NCBI RefSeq assembly: GCF_900129405.1
Contig: NZ_FQVQ01000012.1
Location: forward strand, 1-64,000
Reading direction: 5' to 3'
Length of the DNA stretch: 64,000 nucleotides
Source: Flavobacterium fontis
Lineage (GTDB): Bacteria; Bacteroidota; Bacteroidia; Flavobacteriales; Flavobacteriaceae
The notes beneath the pieces were generated by a model. The model worked only from the letters and a program-made list of their open reading frames with translations, was not told where the DNA came from and did not search any database. A program made the position numbers and the translations under genes. Shown here piece by piece: positions 41,514-50,669 of the stretch (position 1 is its first letter; each line of letters opens with the position of its first letter).

Positions 41514-41544
41514 TTGGAAACCGCTTAGAAAATTGCTACTTTTG
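41514..41544 (+). promoter_or_regulatory. PorV/PorQ-family gene promoter
   Basis: TTG (41514-41516), 20 bases, then TACTTTTG (41537-41544). It overlaps the apparent first codons of the downstream frame, which moves the real start to TTG 41560. Confidence 0.8.
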
Positions 41545-41559
41545 AAAAAAAAATTGCGC

Positions 41560-42627
41560 TTGAATAAAATTGCTCCATGGGTATTGTTTTGGATTGCAGG
41601 GGTTTCCTTTGGCCAATCGGTACGGAAATATTCCAATGAATTTTTGAACATTGGAGTTGATGCCGCGGCCTTTGGTATGGCCAATGCGGTCGTAGCGCAA
41701 ACGCAGGATGTAAACTCAGTGTACTGGAATCCCGCAGGTTTGGTCCATTTGGAAGACGGACAAGCAGCTGCGATGCACGCGAGTTATTTTGCCAATATTG
41801 CGCAATATGATTATGCAGCCTTTGCCCAACCCATTGACACGGAAAGCGCCTGGGGAATCTCGGTCATTCGCTTTGGAGTAGACGATATTTTAAACACTAC
41901 GCAATTAATTGACAGTCAAGGCAACATTGACTACAACCGCATCAGTAAATTCTCAACCGCCGATTACGCCTTTACTCTTTCCTATGCCCGTAAATTAAAA
42001 ATTCCTGGTTTCCAATACGGAATTAATGCAAAAGTTATCCGTCGTACGATTGGTGATTTTGCCAATTCTTGGGGATTTGGTTTTGATTTGGGATTGCAAT
42101 GGGACCGTGACGATTGGAATTTTGGCCTTATGGTTCGGGATATTACGACCACTTACAATGTGTGGGCGATCAATGAAGAGGCGTTCAAAAGCATTCAAGG
42201 TGCGGTTGCGGGACAAAATCAGGAGCTCCCTGAAAGCACTGAAATTACAGCTCCAAAAGCACAGTTTGGGGTCTCGCGCGAATTTGATTTGCACAACGAA
42301 ACCTTTCTGCGCGTGTCGGGTAACCTAAACATGCAGTTTACCAAAACGAATGATATTTTGGCGACCGATGTGGTCAGTATCGACCCTGCTTTGGGGGCAG
42401 AATACAACTATACCGACTTGATTTTTGTTCGAGCAGGATTGGGGAATTTCCAAAATGTAACCCAAATTGATGGGAGTCGTCGCCTTGGTTTCCAGCCCAA
42501 TATTGGTATTGGATTTAAGTACAAAGGGATTCAAATTGATTATGCGCTCACCGATTTGGGCGACCAAAGTGCCGCGTTGTACTCCAATATATTTTCTGTG
42601 AAAGTTGATTTTAGCATTTTCCGATAA
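41560..42627 (+). CDS. PorV/PorQ-family outer-membrane protein
   Basis: A 355-residue beta-barrel-like protein. It has a signal peptide (NKIAPWVLFWIAGVSFG) and the family block DAAAFGMANAVVAQTQDVNSVYWNPAGL. Alternating strands run through the rest, ending with the aromatic SVKVDFSIFR typical of barrels. PorV and PorQ proteins serve the type IX secretion system, but this family also has members with other roles. The promoter at 41514-41544 excludes the frame's first TTG (41533). TTG 41560 then begins a clean signal peptide. A DUF4105 gene follows after one base. Confidence 0.82.
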   Translation: MNKIAPWVLFWIAGVSFGQSVRKYSNEFLNIGVDAAAFGMANAVVAQTQDVNSVYWNPAGLVHLEDGQAAAMHASYFANIAQYDYAAFAQPIDTESAWGISVIRFGVDDILNTTQLIDSQGNIDYNRISKFSTADYAFTLSYARKLKIPGFQYGINAKVIRRTIGDFANSWGFGFDLGLQWDRDDWNFGLMVRDITTTYNVWAINEEAFKSIQGAVAGQNQELPESTEITAPKAQFGVSREFDLHNETFLRVSGNLNMQFTKTNDILATDVVSIDPALGAEYNYTDLIFVRAGLGNFQNVTQIDGSRRLGFQPNIGIGFKYKGIQIDYALTDLGDQSAALYSNIFSVKVDFSIFR

Positions 42628-42628
42628 C

Positions 42629-43747
42629 ATGAAGGCACTCCTCTGTTGGTTGTTTTTTGGGATACCTCTAGTACTGCTAGGACAAACTCCTACCCTTTCT
42701 AAAGACGCAAAAGTAAGTGTGCTAACCTGTGGCCGAGGTTCAGAATTATACACGACCTTCGGACATACCGCTTTGCGGGTTCAAGACACGATACAAAATC
42801 TGGATATCGTTTATAATTATGGGATGTTTGATTTTCAAACGCCCAATTTTTACCTCAAATTTGTCAAAGGCGATTTGCAATATTTTGTGGCTGCTTATGC
42901 CTTTCCCGACTTTTTGATGGAATACCAAATGAGCGAGCGGGAGGTGATTGAACAAACCTTACGACTCACTCCAGAACAAGTGAACTCCCTATTTACTGTA
43001 CTCAACCAATCGTTGTATTCGGACGAGCGCTATTACACCTATAAATTCATTGACCGGAATTGTACCACTATGGTCTATGAAAAAATCAATGCCGTATTAG
43101 GAAAACCTGTTTTGCAAAAGGTGGACGACACCTCAATTTCGTATCGGGAATTGTTGTATCCTTATTTCAACGATCATTTTTATTTTAAACTTGGTATTAG
43201 TATTTTATTTGGGGCGAAAACCGATGAAGCCGCTACCCGCATGTTTTTGCCCGTTGAATTGATGCATAGTCTCAACCAAACGAAAATCAATGGAAAACCC
43301 ATGGTTGTGGAAGAGAAAAAATGGGTGGAAGGAAAATCCGTAACCGCCGACTTTTCCTTTTGGAATAGCATTTTTGTAGTGCTTTTATGTTTAGCCGCCC
43401 TTGTATTAAGTCGCCGTGTTTGGATTTACAATATGTATTGGTTTTTAACAGGGGGCTTGGGGATTTTCCTGGTATTGATAGGATTGTACTCTGAACACAA
43501 AGAAGTTTTATGGAATTACAACGCCTTGCTATTCAATCCGATATATATAGTGCTACCGTTTGTACGTTCAGCGAAAAACTTGGTGGGCTGGATGGGCGTG
43601 GCGTTGGTAGCCTTGGGCGTCTATGCCGTACTTTTATTTAACAAACCTCATCTTTTGTTGATGCTGCCCTTTGTGGTAGCTCATGTAGTATTGCTGCGGA
43701 TTCGTTTGCAACAACTTCGAAAAAAACTACTGCCCGCGGTAGAATAA
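42629..43747 (+). CDS. DUF4105 (Lnb-like) membrane protein
   Basis: A 372-residue protein with a signal peptide (MKALLCWLFFGIPLVLLGQ), a periplasmic DUF4105 domain (about 25-225) and about five membrane helices at the C-terminus. The domain shows SVLTCGRGSELYTTFGHTALRV, YNYGMFDF and DRNCTTMVYEKI, with a His and Cys that look like an active site. DUF4105 proteins have been connected to lipoprotein N-acylation (Lnb) in Bacteroides; I apply that here as inference. It starts one base after the PorV/PorQ-like gene and overlaps the convergent sugar transferase gene by 21 bp. Confidence 0.85.
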   Translation: MKALLCWLFFGIPLVLLGQTPTLSKDAKVSVLTCGRGSELYTTFGHTALRVQDTIQNLDIVYNYGMFDFQTPNFYLKFVKGDLQYFVAAYAFPDFLMEYQMSEREVIEQTLRLTPEQVNSLFTVLNQSLYSDERYYTYKFIDRNCTTMVYEKINAVLGKPVLQKVDDTSISYRELLYPYFNDHFYFKLGISILFGAKTDEAATRMFLPVELMHSLNQTKINGKPMVVEEKKWVEGKSVTADFSFWNSIFVVLLCLAALVLSRRVWIYNMYWFLTGGLGIFLVLIGLYSEHKEVLWNYNALLFNPIYIVLPFVRSAKNLVGWMGVALVALGVYAVLLFNKPHLLLMLPFVVAHVVLLRIRLQQLRKKLLPAVE

Positions 43748-45121
43748 AATCGTACTAAAGGTTTTAATCACAATATTGATATCCAAGAAAATACTTCGGT
43801 GTTTGATGTAATACAGGTCGTATTGCAACTTCACTAAGCTATCATCTATGGAATCTCCGTACGAGTAATTGACTTGTGCCCAACCCGTTAAACCGGGCTT
43901 CACCACATGACGGGTTTCATAAAAGGGCATGTTTTCGGCAATTTGTTGTACAAAAACAGGGCGTTCGGGACGAGGGCCAATAATCGACATATCGCCGCGG
44001 AGAATATTGATAAATTGGGGAAATTCATCCAAACGCGTTTTGCGCATAAACTTCCCAAAAGCCGTAATTCGAGTATCATTCGCCGTAGTAAAAACAGCCC
44101 CGTTGGCCTCGGCATTTTTGACCATGGTACGAAACTTATAAATGCGAAAGACTTCACCGTTTTTACCTACGCGTTCTTGTGTGTAAAACAATGGTCCGCG
44201 ATTTCCAATGAGATTACCAAAAAGAATTATAGGAAAAAATACTAGCCCTAGTAGGAGTCCAATCACCGAAAAAAGCACATCAAAAACCCTAGAAAAAAGC
44301 AAATACAAATGATTTTGATTGCTGCGACTAAAAGGGAAATACCGGTAAAAATCGCGTGAAACATACTGCACCGGAATACGTTTTGTACTGTCTTCATAGA
44401 CTTGTGTGTATTCGCGAATGATGATTCCGTTTTCGAGTAAATGAATCAATTGATTGTAAAGGTTTACTGTGATGCCATCGGTTTTCTGGGTGGCGATTAC
44501 CAATTCAGAAATGGAAGTTTTGCGCACAAAAGCTTCAAGATTTTGGGAGGGAATTCGGCGAATGGAAAAGGTTTTTGCACTGTCGGCCTCCGTTTCATCG
44601 GAATTCACAAAGGCAATAAATTTATAATGGGGATCAACACTTTCGATCCCTGAAATCAATTCATCCAACTGCTCTTGATCGCAGACCAAAATCGCTTTTT
44701 TGACAAAACGATGGGAGGCTAGAAAAAACACATAAAACAACCGCCAAAGCAGTAAGGTGGTAAAAATCGACAGGAAGAAAATGATAATTTGAATTCGATT
44801 CGAGGGTAAAACAGGCGTATAAATTGGGGTTAACAAGTAAAACAAAACAGTCGTTGAAGTCGTCAAAATAATGCTTCGAATCACTTGAAACTGGTTGCTC
44901 GCTACTTGAAGGTTGTACATTTCAAACACCGAGCTAAAAATATTGAGGTAGACCGCCAAAACGACCGACCAAATAAAGTTGTCTTTAGAAAATGTAAAAT
45001 ACCGGAAATCAAAAAGCGAGCTGATGATGTACAGCACCATTAGAACTAGCAAGGTATCAAACAAGCGAAGCAATAATTTCCGTTCGGAGATTTCAAAATG
45101 TATTTTCTTGTTGCTATTCAT
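43727..45121 (-). CDS. Polyprenyl glycosylphosphotransferase (initiating sugar transferase)
   Basis: A 464-residue inner-membrane enzyme that should load the first sugar phosphate onto undecaprenyl phosphate to begin a repeat unit. It has four or so N-terminal helices, a central Rossmann-like domain (about 140-250) and a C-terminal bacterial sugar transferase domain (about 268-464) starting FSRVFDVLFSVIGLLLG and containing ERVGKNGEVFRIYKFRTM and IGPRPERPVFV. It is the last gene of the polysaccharide cluster. The sugar cannot be read from sequence. Confidence 0.92.
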   Translation of the reverse strand: MNSNKKIHFEISERKLLLRLFDTLLVLMVLYIISSLFDFRYFTFSKDNFIWSVVLAVYLNIFSSVFEMYNLQVASNQFQVIRSIILTTSTTVLFYLLTPIYTPVLPSNRIQIIIFFLSIFTTLLLWRLFYVFFLASHRFVKKAILVCDQEQLDELISGIESVDPHYKFIAFVNSDETEADSAKTFSIRRIPSQNLEAFVRKTSISELVIATQKTDGITVNLYNQLIHLLENGIIIREYTQVYEDSTKRIPVQYVSRDFYRYFPFSRSNQNHLYLLFSRVFDVLFSVIGLLLGLVFFPIILFGNLIGNRGPLFYTQERVGKNGEVFRIYKFRTMVKNAEANGAVFTTANDTRITAFGKFMRKTRLDEFPQFINILRGDMSIIGPRPERPVFVQQIAENMPFYETRHVVKPGLTGWAQVNYSYGDSIDDSLVKLQYDLYYIKHRSIFLDINIVIKTFSTILFYRGQ

Positions 45122-45170
45122 TTAGAAGATCCACATTACGGGTGCAAGTTACAAATTCTGAAATGAAAGT

Positions 45171-46175
45171 CTACGATTTTAAAAGTTTTATCCACGCTTC
45201 CTTTACCACCGACCAATCAAACTTTTCCACATGGACACGTGCCTTTTCAGCCATTTTTTGGGCTTTATCGGGATGCTGCTGAAGGTGCAAAACCGCCTCT
45301 GTCATTGCTTGAACATCTTCAGAGGGAACCAAGAGACCTGTTTCATCGTGGGAAATGAGATACGGCAACCCTCCTACATCGGTGCTCACTACGGGCAAAC
45401 CCAAAGCCATCGCTTCGATCACACTCACAGGGGTATTGTCGGCGCGGGTTGTGTTGAGAAAAATGGTACTCGAAGTTGCTCTTTGATGCCACTCGGCTTT
45501 AGTAAGTTTTCCGGTAAATGTTACCGAAACGCCCATTTCTTCTGCCAAAGCTTCGAGCTCGGGTTGTAGGTGCTGTGGATCGGGTCCGATAATCGTAAGT
45601 GTACACGGTTGGTGGCGTTGCAATGCAGCACAAACGCGCAATGCCATTTCAGGATGGTACAAGGGAACCAAGGAACGAACCCAAAGCAAATGAAGGCTTC
45701 GCGTGTCGCGTGGTTGGTAAGTATACTCTTGAATCGGTATCGCGTTGGGAATAGCCATCGTTTGGGAGAACAAAGGCTTAAATGCGGCATACAAATAACC
45801 TGAAGGCGCTACATTGGCATACGCATGAGCAAAAACCCAACGGGAAAGTCGGGGCCATCGTTGCAGCCGTTGGGGCAAATGACCTCCATGTAAAATCGGA
45901 ATGTAAGGCACTTGAAACAGGCGGCAGAGCGTGGCCGTAACCACCACATAATAAAAACTCCACGTACTGTAGGTATCGATTAGCACATAGTCGGAATTAC
46001 GGGCATGGCGCAATACTGCCCCTACTATATCGAGAAACCGCCACAGTAGGTTTTTTTTATCAGAAGCATACCGCACCGTAAATCCCTCCTGCTCCAAGTC
46101 GGGACCCAGCGATTCCATAACCGTTTGTCCGCGATTATGTTTAGACAGTTTGTTCCCGATGTAGAGTAATTTCAT
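45171..46175 (-). CDS. Glycosyltransferase family 4
   Basis: A 334-residue GT-B enzyme of the GT4 family. The C-terminal nucleotide-sugar site shows the EX7E-type block SVIEAMALGLPVVSTDVGGLPYLI. The N-terminus MKLLYIGNKLSKHNRGQT gives the start at ATG 46175, three residues into the longest frame. It overlaps the polymerase gene by about 35 bp. Donor and acceptor sugars are unknown. Confidence 0.88.
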   Translation of the reverse strand: MKLLYIGNKLSKHNRGQTVMESLGPDLEQEGFTVRYASDKKNLLWRFLDIVGAVLRHARNSDYVLIDTYSTWSFYYVVVTATLCRLFQVPYIPILHGGHLPQRLQRWPRLSRWVFAHAYANVAPSGYLYAAFKPLFSQTMAIPNAIPIQEYTYQPRDTRSLHLLWVRSLVPLYHPEMALRVCAALQRHQPCTLTIIGPDPQHLQPELEALAEEMGVSVTFTGKLTKAEWHQRATSSTIFLNTTRADNTPVSVIEAMALGLPVVSTDVGGLPYLISHDETGLLVPSEDVQAMTEAVLHLQQHPDKAQKMAEKARVHVEKFDWSVVKEAWIKLLKS

Positions 46176-47514
46176 TGGGGTCAATTAGGTAAACTTTCAG
46201 TAATGATAATGCATAAATAAAGGAGGGAGCCGCCGTTCGCATGGCCGCATGGTTGATGGTTAACAACCAGAAGACTACAAAACAAAACGCATACACGTGT
46301 TGCCTATTCCCTAAAAACAAAATGGTTGGAGTCATCACCAATAAGACCAATCCCAACAAACCAAAAAAACCATGTTCGCCGAGCATGCGGGTAATTTCGT
46401 TGTGGGAAGCAATAATCTGACCCGTTTCAGCCAAGCGAATTTCAGTCCCTTTGGCCACACCTACACCAAAAAATGGGTTTTCCAAAAAAGCATTGATTTC
46501 ACTTTCTGCAATTTCTTCCCGACCGGTGAACTTACTCTCCTTCTCCCTTCCCATAGCGTCTTTATTGGCGTAACGGAGTCCAATCAATCCACCCGTTTGC
46601 ACTTCGGTGTAAAACCAAACTGAAGTGAGAATAACCGCCATGATTCCGCCAAAATAAAACATCTTCAAACGGCCTCGCTTGCTGGAATTGAAATACATAA
46701 AAGCAAACAAAATCACCAACATGGCAAATCCTGTAATCATACCGCCTCGGGAAAAAGTCACCAAACCACGGTAGGAAATATTGAGTGCTACTACGAGATT
46801 AATTAAAAACAAGACTTTGGTTTTGGAAGCTACAAATAGACGCGAAAGGAACACAAACATCCCTAACCCTAGGGCAGTTGATACTTGGTTGGGACCAAAT
46901 CCGCCCGATGTTTCTCCATTGGATCCCGTACCGGTTAACACCTCTTTTAAATCGGGAGTAAACAACCATAAATAGGTGGAACAAGCCACCATAGGTAGCC
47001 CTATCATAAGTAGGATATTATTCATTTCGGGAAAGGTGAGTTTCCTATTGTAACAATAGAGCGAAGCCATACCCAAACAAATAGGACCCGAAATATTAAA
47101 TGCTAAAGTTTTTCGAATGTTTTGTGTGGTCAAATCCAATTCTTGGGTACCTAAAATTAATCCCGGCACCAATAACAGCAAGAAAATCCAATACGGAATT
47201 GCGTTTTTAGAAAACCCACTGTAAACCATCCCAATAGTCACGAAGAGCATGATACCGTACTTGGAAAATTCGTGGTTGGGGTTTCCCTCGGTCATCCGAA
47301 GAAACACTTCACTTCCCACCAGATAAGCGGAAGCATACAGCACTTCGTTGTTTCGATTACGCGTTTTTATAATAAAATACAAACTCACAAAAAAGATGAG
47401 TATCCCATAAATTTTTGAGATAAAAAGATTGAAATAAATAAGCACCCCCAACACCGCATGCACGAGGATGAGTAAGAGATAATTCCGTTCTTTTTGTTCT
47501 AAAAAATTAAACAC
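46141..47514 (-). CDS. O-antigen ligase/polymerase-like membrane protein (Wzy-like)
   Basis: A 457-residue inner-membrane protein with about ten to twelve helices and one large outside loop (about 305-365). The loop holds NPFFGVGVAKGTEIRL and SHNEITRMLGEHGFFGLLGL, the Wzy_C pattern. In this cluster it most likely polymerises the repeat unit; ligation to lipid A is the alternative. It overlaps the glycosyltransferase genes on both sides. Confidence 0.88.
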   Translation of the reverse strand: MFNFLEQKERNYLLLILVHAVLGVLIYFNLFISKIYGILIFFVSLYFIIKTRNRNNEVLYASAYLVGSEVFLRMTEGNPNHEFSKYGIMLFVTIGMVYSGFSKNAIPYWIFLLLLVPGLILGTQELDLTTQNIRKTLAFNISGPICLGMASLYCYNRKLTFPEMNNILLMIGLPMVACSTYLWLFTPDLKEVLTGTGSNGETSGGFGPNQVSTALGLGMFVFLSRLFVASKTKVLFLINLVVALNISYRGLVTFSRGGMITGFAMLVILFAFMYFNSSKRGRLKMFYFGGIMAVILTSVWFYTEVQTGGLIGLRYANKDAMGREKESKFTGREEIAESEINAFLENPFFGVGVAKGTEIRLAETGQIIASHNEITRMLGEHGFFGLLGLVLLVMTPTILFLGNRQHVYAFCFVVFWLLTINHAAMRTAAPSFIYALSLLKVYLIDPNEITLHREQTV

Positions 47515-48577
47515 GAATCCAATTTTTATAACGTTGTATAATGGCGGTAGCCGAAAAATTTTCTTTCACAGCATGATGCCACGCCGTTCCATAAACTTGC
47601 CGCATTTCGGCGGAAGCCATAAGTGTTGATAAAGCCGAAGCCAATGCGGAAACATCGCCTTGAGGCACCAATACGCCGGTTTCACCCGAACTAATAATGG
47701 CTGGTATTTCACCAACAGCGGTAGCCACAACGGGCAAATGATATTCGGCAGCCTCCAACAGAGAAACAGGTAAGCCTTCCGAATCGGAACTCAATACCAT
47801 GAGATCAGCTTGTTGAAAAATCCAATTCGTATCAGGACATGTCCCATACCGAAACACTACCGATTCCAAATGATTGTCGTGGATAAAAGTAGTTATTTTT
47901 GCGGCATATTCATCGTTAAAATCTTTCCCTACCAAATGATAGGTCCAATCGGGAAATGCATCGCGAATTTGCACTATAGCCTCCAGCAAAAGAAGCTGAT
48001 TTTTTTGGGGACGTAAATTAGCAAGATTCAAAACCCTTTTTCCTGAACCACCATGCAAGGAAGTTACTTTTTTTTCTTGGATTGAAGGGAATGAAAAATT
48101 GGGGAAATACTGAATATTTTTACACCACATGCGCTGTTGGGACCATTGGGCCAACTTGTGATTCACGGGTAGAATTCCCCAAAAAAATAAGGAGAAAAAA
48201 CGTAAGGGATACAGGGGCCGCTCTTCGGGAAACTCACTCAATCCATAATGGTCATGCCAAATAATTTGCAAATGTGGCAGGGTAAATTTTAACAAAACCG
48301 CCCAAAAGAACGAACTCGAATGCGCGTGGATCCATTCGATTTTATGGCGTTTGCAAAAAGATCTCACGCGAAAAAGTGCTGGAATATCAATCGTTCCTTT
48401 TTTTTGTACAAAAAGATAAGGTACCTCGGGATGCAATTCAGCGCGCAAAGGCCCCTCTTTTCGAGTTACTGCCAAAGCCACAAAATCGCCAGCTTGGTGC
48501 AAAGCATTGGCATAATTAACCGCCATGCGTTCGGCCCCTCCGGTTTCTAACGTATCTATGAATTGTAGTATTCTCAT
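47507..48577 (-). CDS. Glycosyltransferase family 4
   Basis: A 356-residue GT-B enzyme. The N-terminus MRILQFIDTLETGGAERMAVN is typical for GT4 enzymes, and the donor site shows SEGLPVSLLEAAEYHLPVVATAVGEIPAII. It overlaps the preceding gene by four bases and the next by eight, so it is translated as part of a tight operon. Confidence 0.88.
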   Translation of the reverse strand: MRILQFIDTLETGGAERMAVNYANALHQAGDFVALAVTRKEGPLRAELHPEVPYLFVQKKGTIDIPALFRVRSFCKRHKIEWIHAHSSSFFWAVLLKFTLPHLQIIWHDHYGLSEFPEERPLYPLRFFSLFFWGILPVNHKLAQWSQQRMWCKNIQYFPNFSFPSIQEKKVTSLHGGSGKRVLNLANLRPQKNQLLLLEAIVQIRDAFPDWTYHLVGKDFNDEYAAKITTFIHDNHLESVVFRYGTCPDTNWIFQQADLMVLSSDSEGLPVSLLEAAEYHLPVVATAVGEIPAIISSGETGVLVPQGDVSALASALSTLMASAEMRQVYGTAWHHAVKENFSATAIIQRYKNWIRV

Positions 48578-49692
48578 GGTTGCATTAGTTTACGGATAGC
48601 CATTTCAAAAGCGTCCAAGGTATATTGCCGTGACCATTCCATAGCGAGTTGCGATTGTTGCCGTAAAGCTTTCGGGTCGGTACAGGCTTGTTGAATTTGA
48701 TCAATATCGCGGTTGATGTCCAACGTCAAGATGAGTCCTCTTTGCCCCTTATTCAGCATTTGGGGCACACATGAAACAGGGGTAGCCCAAGGTATAGCGC
48801 CCCAAAACATCGCTTCGGCCACAGCTTTGGGCCAACCCTCACTCTGCGACGGAAGACATAGAAAATGAGCCTCACATAGCGCTTGCTGAATTACCTCGCG
48901 GGGTTGATTGCCATAGCAAATAATCCACTCCGACAAATTTTGCTCCTGAATAAACTGTGTTATCCGAGCGTGTTCAGCTCCATGCCCATACAGTGCTAAC
49001 GTGATTGGAACACCGCGTTCTCGTAGTTTTGCCACCAATTGCACGACATACATTGGCCGTTTGTTTGCGCCAAGGGTACCTACAAAAACCACATGCCACG
49101 GACGACGCTCCCACCGATCAGCAACAGGGTGAATTTCGGAAACATAATAACTCGCTGTGAAAAACGGTTTGATATTTTTCGTGCTGTTTTCCCATTCGCC
49201 ATACACCAAGACCTGCATGTTTTTGGTAAGAAAAGTATTTCGCAAGATCCATTTTTGCAAACGATAACTAATTGGCTGTTTGGACTTTAAATCCCAATTC
49301 CCAGCGTATTTGGCAGTTTTAACTTTGTGTGGAAAAAAAATTTGTACAATGCATCCTAGCAAACTAATATTTCCAGGACATCGCAAATGAATATGATCGG
49401 CCCAAAACATTGACTTAAAAATCAAAAAGCTATTGATAAATGAGTACAGTAAGGCTAAAAACGAATTTTTTACTGTTTTTACATTAAAACTTTTAACCTC
49501 ATATATTTTGGTCACAGCAAAGGATATCTTAGAAATCAATAGGCCGTTGTCTTCTTCCCAAATCGGGCAAGTGAACGCGATTTCTTCCGCATAGTTAGCC
49601 CAAACTGCTAACTCTTTGACATACGGACTGTAAGCATAATAATCATTTCCTTTTTTAATGAAAGGCGCGGCTGAAATGACAAGCAATTTCAT
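48574..49692 (-). CDS. Glycosyltransferase family 4
   Basis: A 372-residue GT-B enzyme. The donor-site block is SQSEGWPKAVAEAMFWGAIPWATPVSCVPQML, with FVGTLGANKRPMYVV at the start of the C-terminal domain. It shares one base with the stop of the acetyltransferase gene and four with the next gene. Substrate unknown. Confidence 0.87.
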   Translation of the reverse strand: MKLLVISAAPFIKKGNDYYAYSPYVKELAVWANYAEEIAFTCPIWEEDNGLLISKISFAVTKIYEVKSFNVKTVKNSFLALLYSFINSFLIFKSMFWADHIHLRCPGNISLLGCIVQIFFPHKVKTAKYAGNWDLKSKQPISYRLQKWILRNTFLTKNMQVLVYGEWENSTKNIKPFFTASYYVSEIHPVADRWERRPWHVVFVGTLGANKRPMYVVQLVAKLRERGVPITLALYGHGAEHARITQFIQEQNLSEWIICYGNQPREVIQQALCEAHFLCLPSQSEGWPKAVAEAMFWGAIPWATPVSCVPQMLNKGQRGLILTLDINRDIDQIQQACTDPKALRQQSQLAMEWSRQYTLDAFEMAIRKLMQP

Positions 49693-50246
49693 TAAATATA
49701 TCCTTTTGAACTTTTACTTGAAACTAAAGTTGCCGGCACCCCCACCACAACTCCATTTTCTGGAACATCGCTACTTACGAGAGAGCAAGCCCCTACGAGT
49801 GCGTTATCACCAATACTTATTTTTCCGGCTAGTACTGCATTGGCGCCAATATAGACATTATTGCCAATAACAGGTACACCTCGTTTATCGCCCAAACCAG
49901 AAACGCCAATGGTTACCCCTTGTGAAATATTACAATTGTTTCCAATTTTTGTGTTAGAATTTAAAATGATACCCCCAAAATGGGCAATATAAAAAGAGTG
50001 TCCAATTTGTGCAGAGGCTGGAATGGATATTCCGGTTATAATTTCAATACCTTTTTGCCAGAAATACATCGGTAGCATGACCAATATTCTGAAGGGTTGA
50101 ATTTTGACATTTCGAAAGAAAAAATGAGCTATCCTGTATTGAAATTGCGCCCAAAATCCCTGAGTTAGCAATATAATTACAATGCCATGAGCGCCATACT
50201 TTTTGTATTTGCGGTAATCGGACTGAATAAGGCTGAATAGCGTCAT
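49692..50246 (-). CDS. Serine acetyltransferase-like hexapeptide-repeat protein
   Basis: A 184-residue left-handed beta-helix acetyltransferase. The repeat region (about 65-165) has GHSFYIAHFGGIILNSNTKIG, IGNNCNISQGVTIG and IGANAVLAGKISIGDNALVGA, close to CysE. In a glycan cluster it more likely acetylates a sugar (as WcaB-type proteins are thought to) than serine. The N-terminus is about 60 residues with a hydrophobic stretch. It follows the 423-bp gap and so may have its own promoter, which I could not find. Confidence 0.87.
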   Translation of the reverse strand: MTLFSLIQSDYRKYKKYGAHGIVIILLTQGFWAQFQYRIAHFFFRNVKIQPFRILVMLPMYFWQKGIEIITGISIPASAQIGHSFYIAHFGGIILNSNTKIGNNCNISQGVTIGVSGLGDKRGVPVIGNNVYIGANAVLAGKISIGDNALVGACSLVSSDVPENGVVVGVPATLVSSKSSKGYI

Positions 50247-50669
50247 ATTTTGTAATCACGTTTTATTTGAAAGAAAAAAGAACCCATCGAAAATAAACCT
50301 TACGATTTAGTTCCCTCTTCTTATGCATTGCTGGTGGTAAATATATTGCTAAATCTGAAGAATGTCAACAATTACGCTTTTGTATTGCATTTTATTCGTA
50401 CCGTGAATGAAGGAATTGGTAATGTCAAGCGTTATACTTAACTCCGATTCTAACTTCCTTTCACCTTATTGAAACGAACAAGTACTGCCGAATCAATCGC
50501 TAAAATGAGCTTTTACGCAGGCTGATCGCTATTCATATCCCATTTTATTGGATAATTTCACCATTACATCAGTGACTTCAGGCCAACGATAACTTTAAAA
50601 TTAAATTGAAAATTGAAACGTTAAAAATTCAGCCGATTCAAAAAAAACACAATCTGCAAATAGGTGTGA
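50247..50669. other. 423-bp gap in the glycan cluster with decayed coding remnants
   Basis: This is the only long gap in an otherwise tightly packed cluster. No intact gene is present. On the minus strand at 50529-50594 a short frame reads SYRWPEVTDVMVKLSNKMGYE then stop, and shortly after another reads LILAIDSAVLVRFNKVKGS then stop, in a different phase. These look like pieces of a broken gene. I see no inverted terminal repeats or target duplication to prove an insertion sequence. Confidence 0.5.
50529..50594 (-). pseudogene. Possible gene remnant
   Basis: A 21-codon stretch with protein-like composition (SYRWPEVTDVMVKLSNKM) that is closed by stops on both sides. It sits in the gap between a methyltransferase and an acetyltransferase gene. 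The parent gene is unknown. Confidence 0.3.

Noticed and set aside
50247..50669. A complete insertion sequence in the glycan cluster gap
   Set aside because: No full transposase frame, terminal inverted repeats or target-site duplication can be seen; only short fragments remain.
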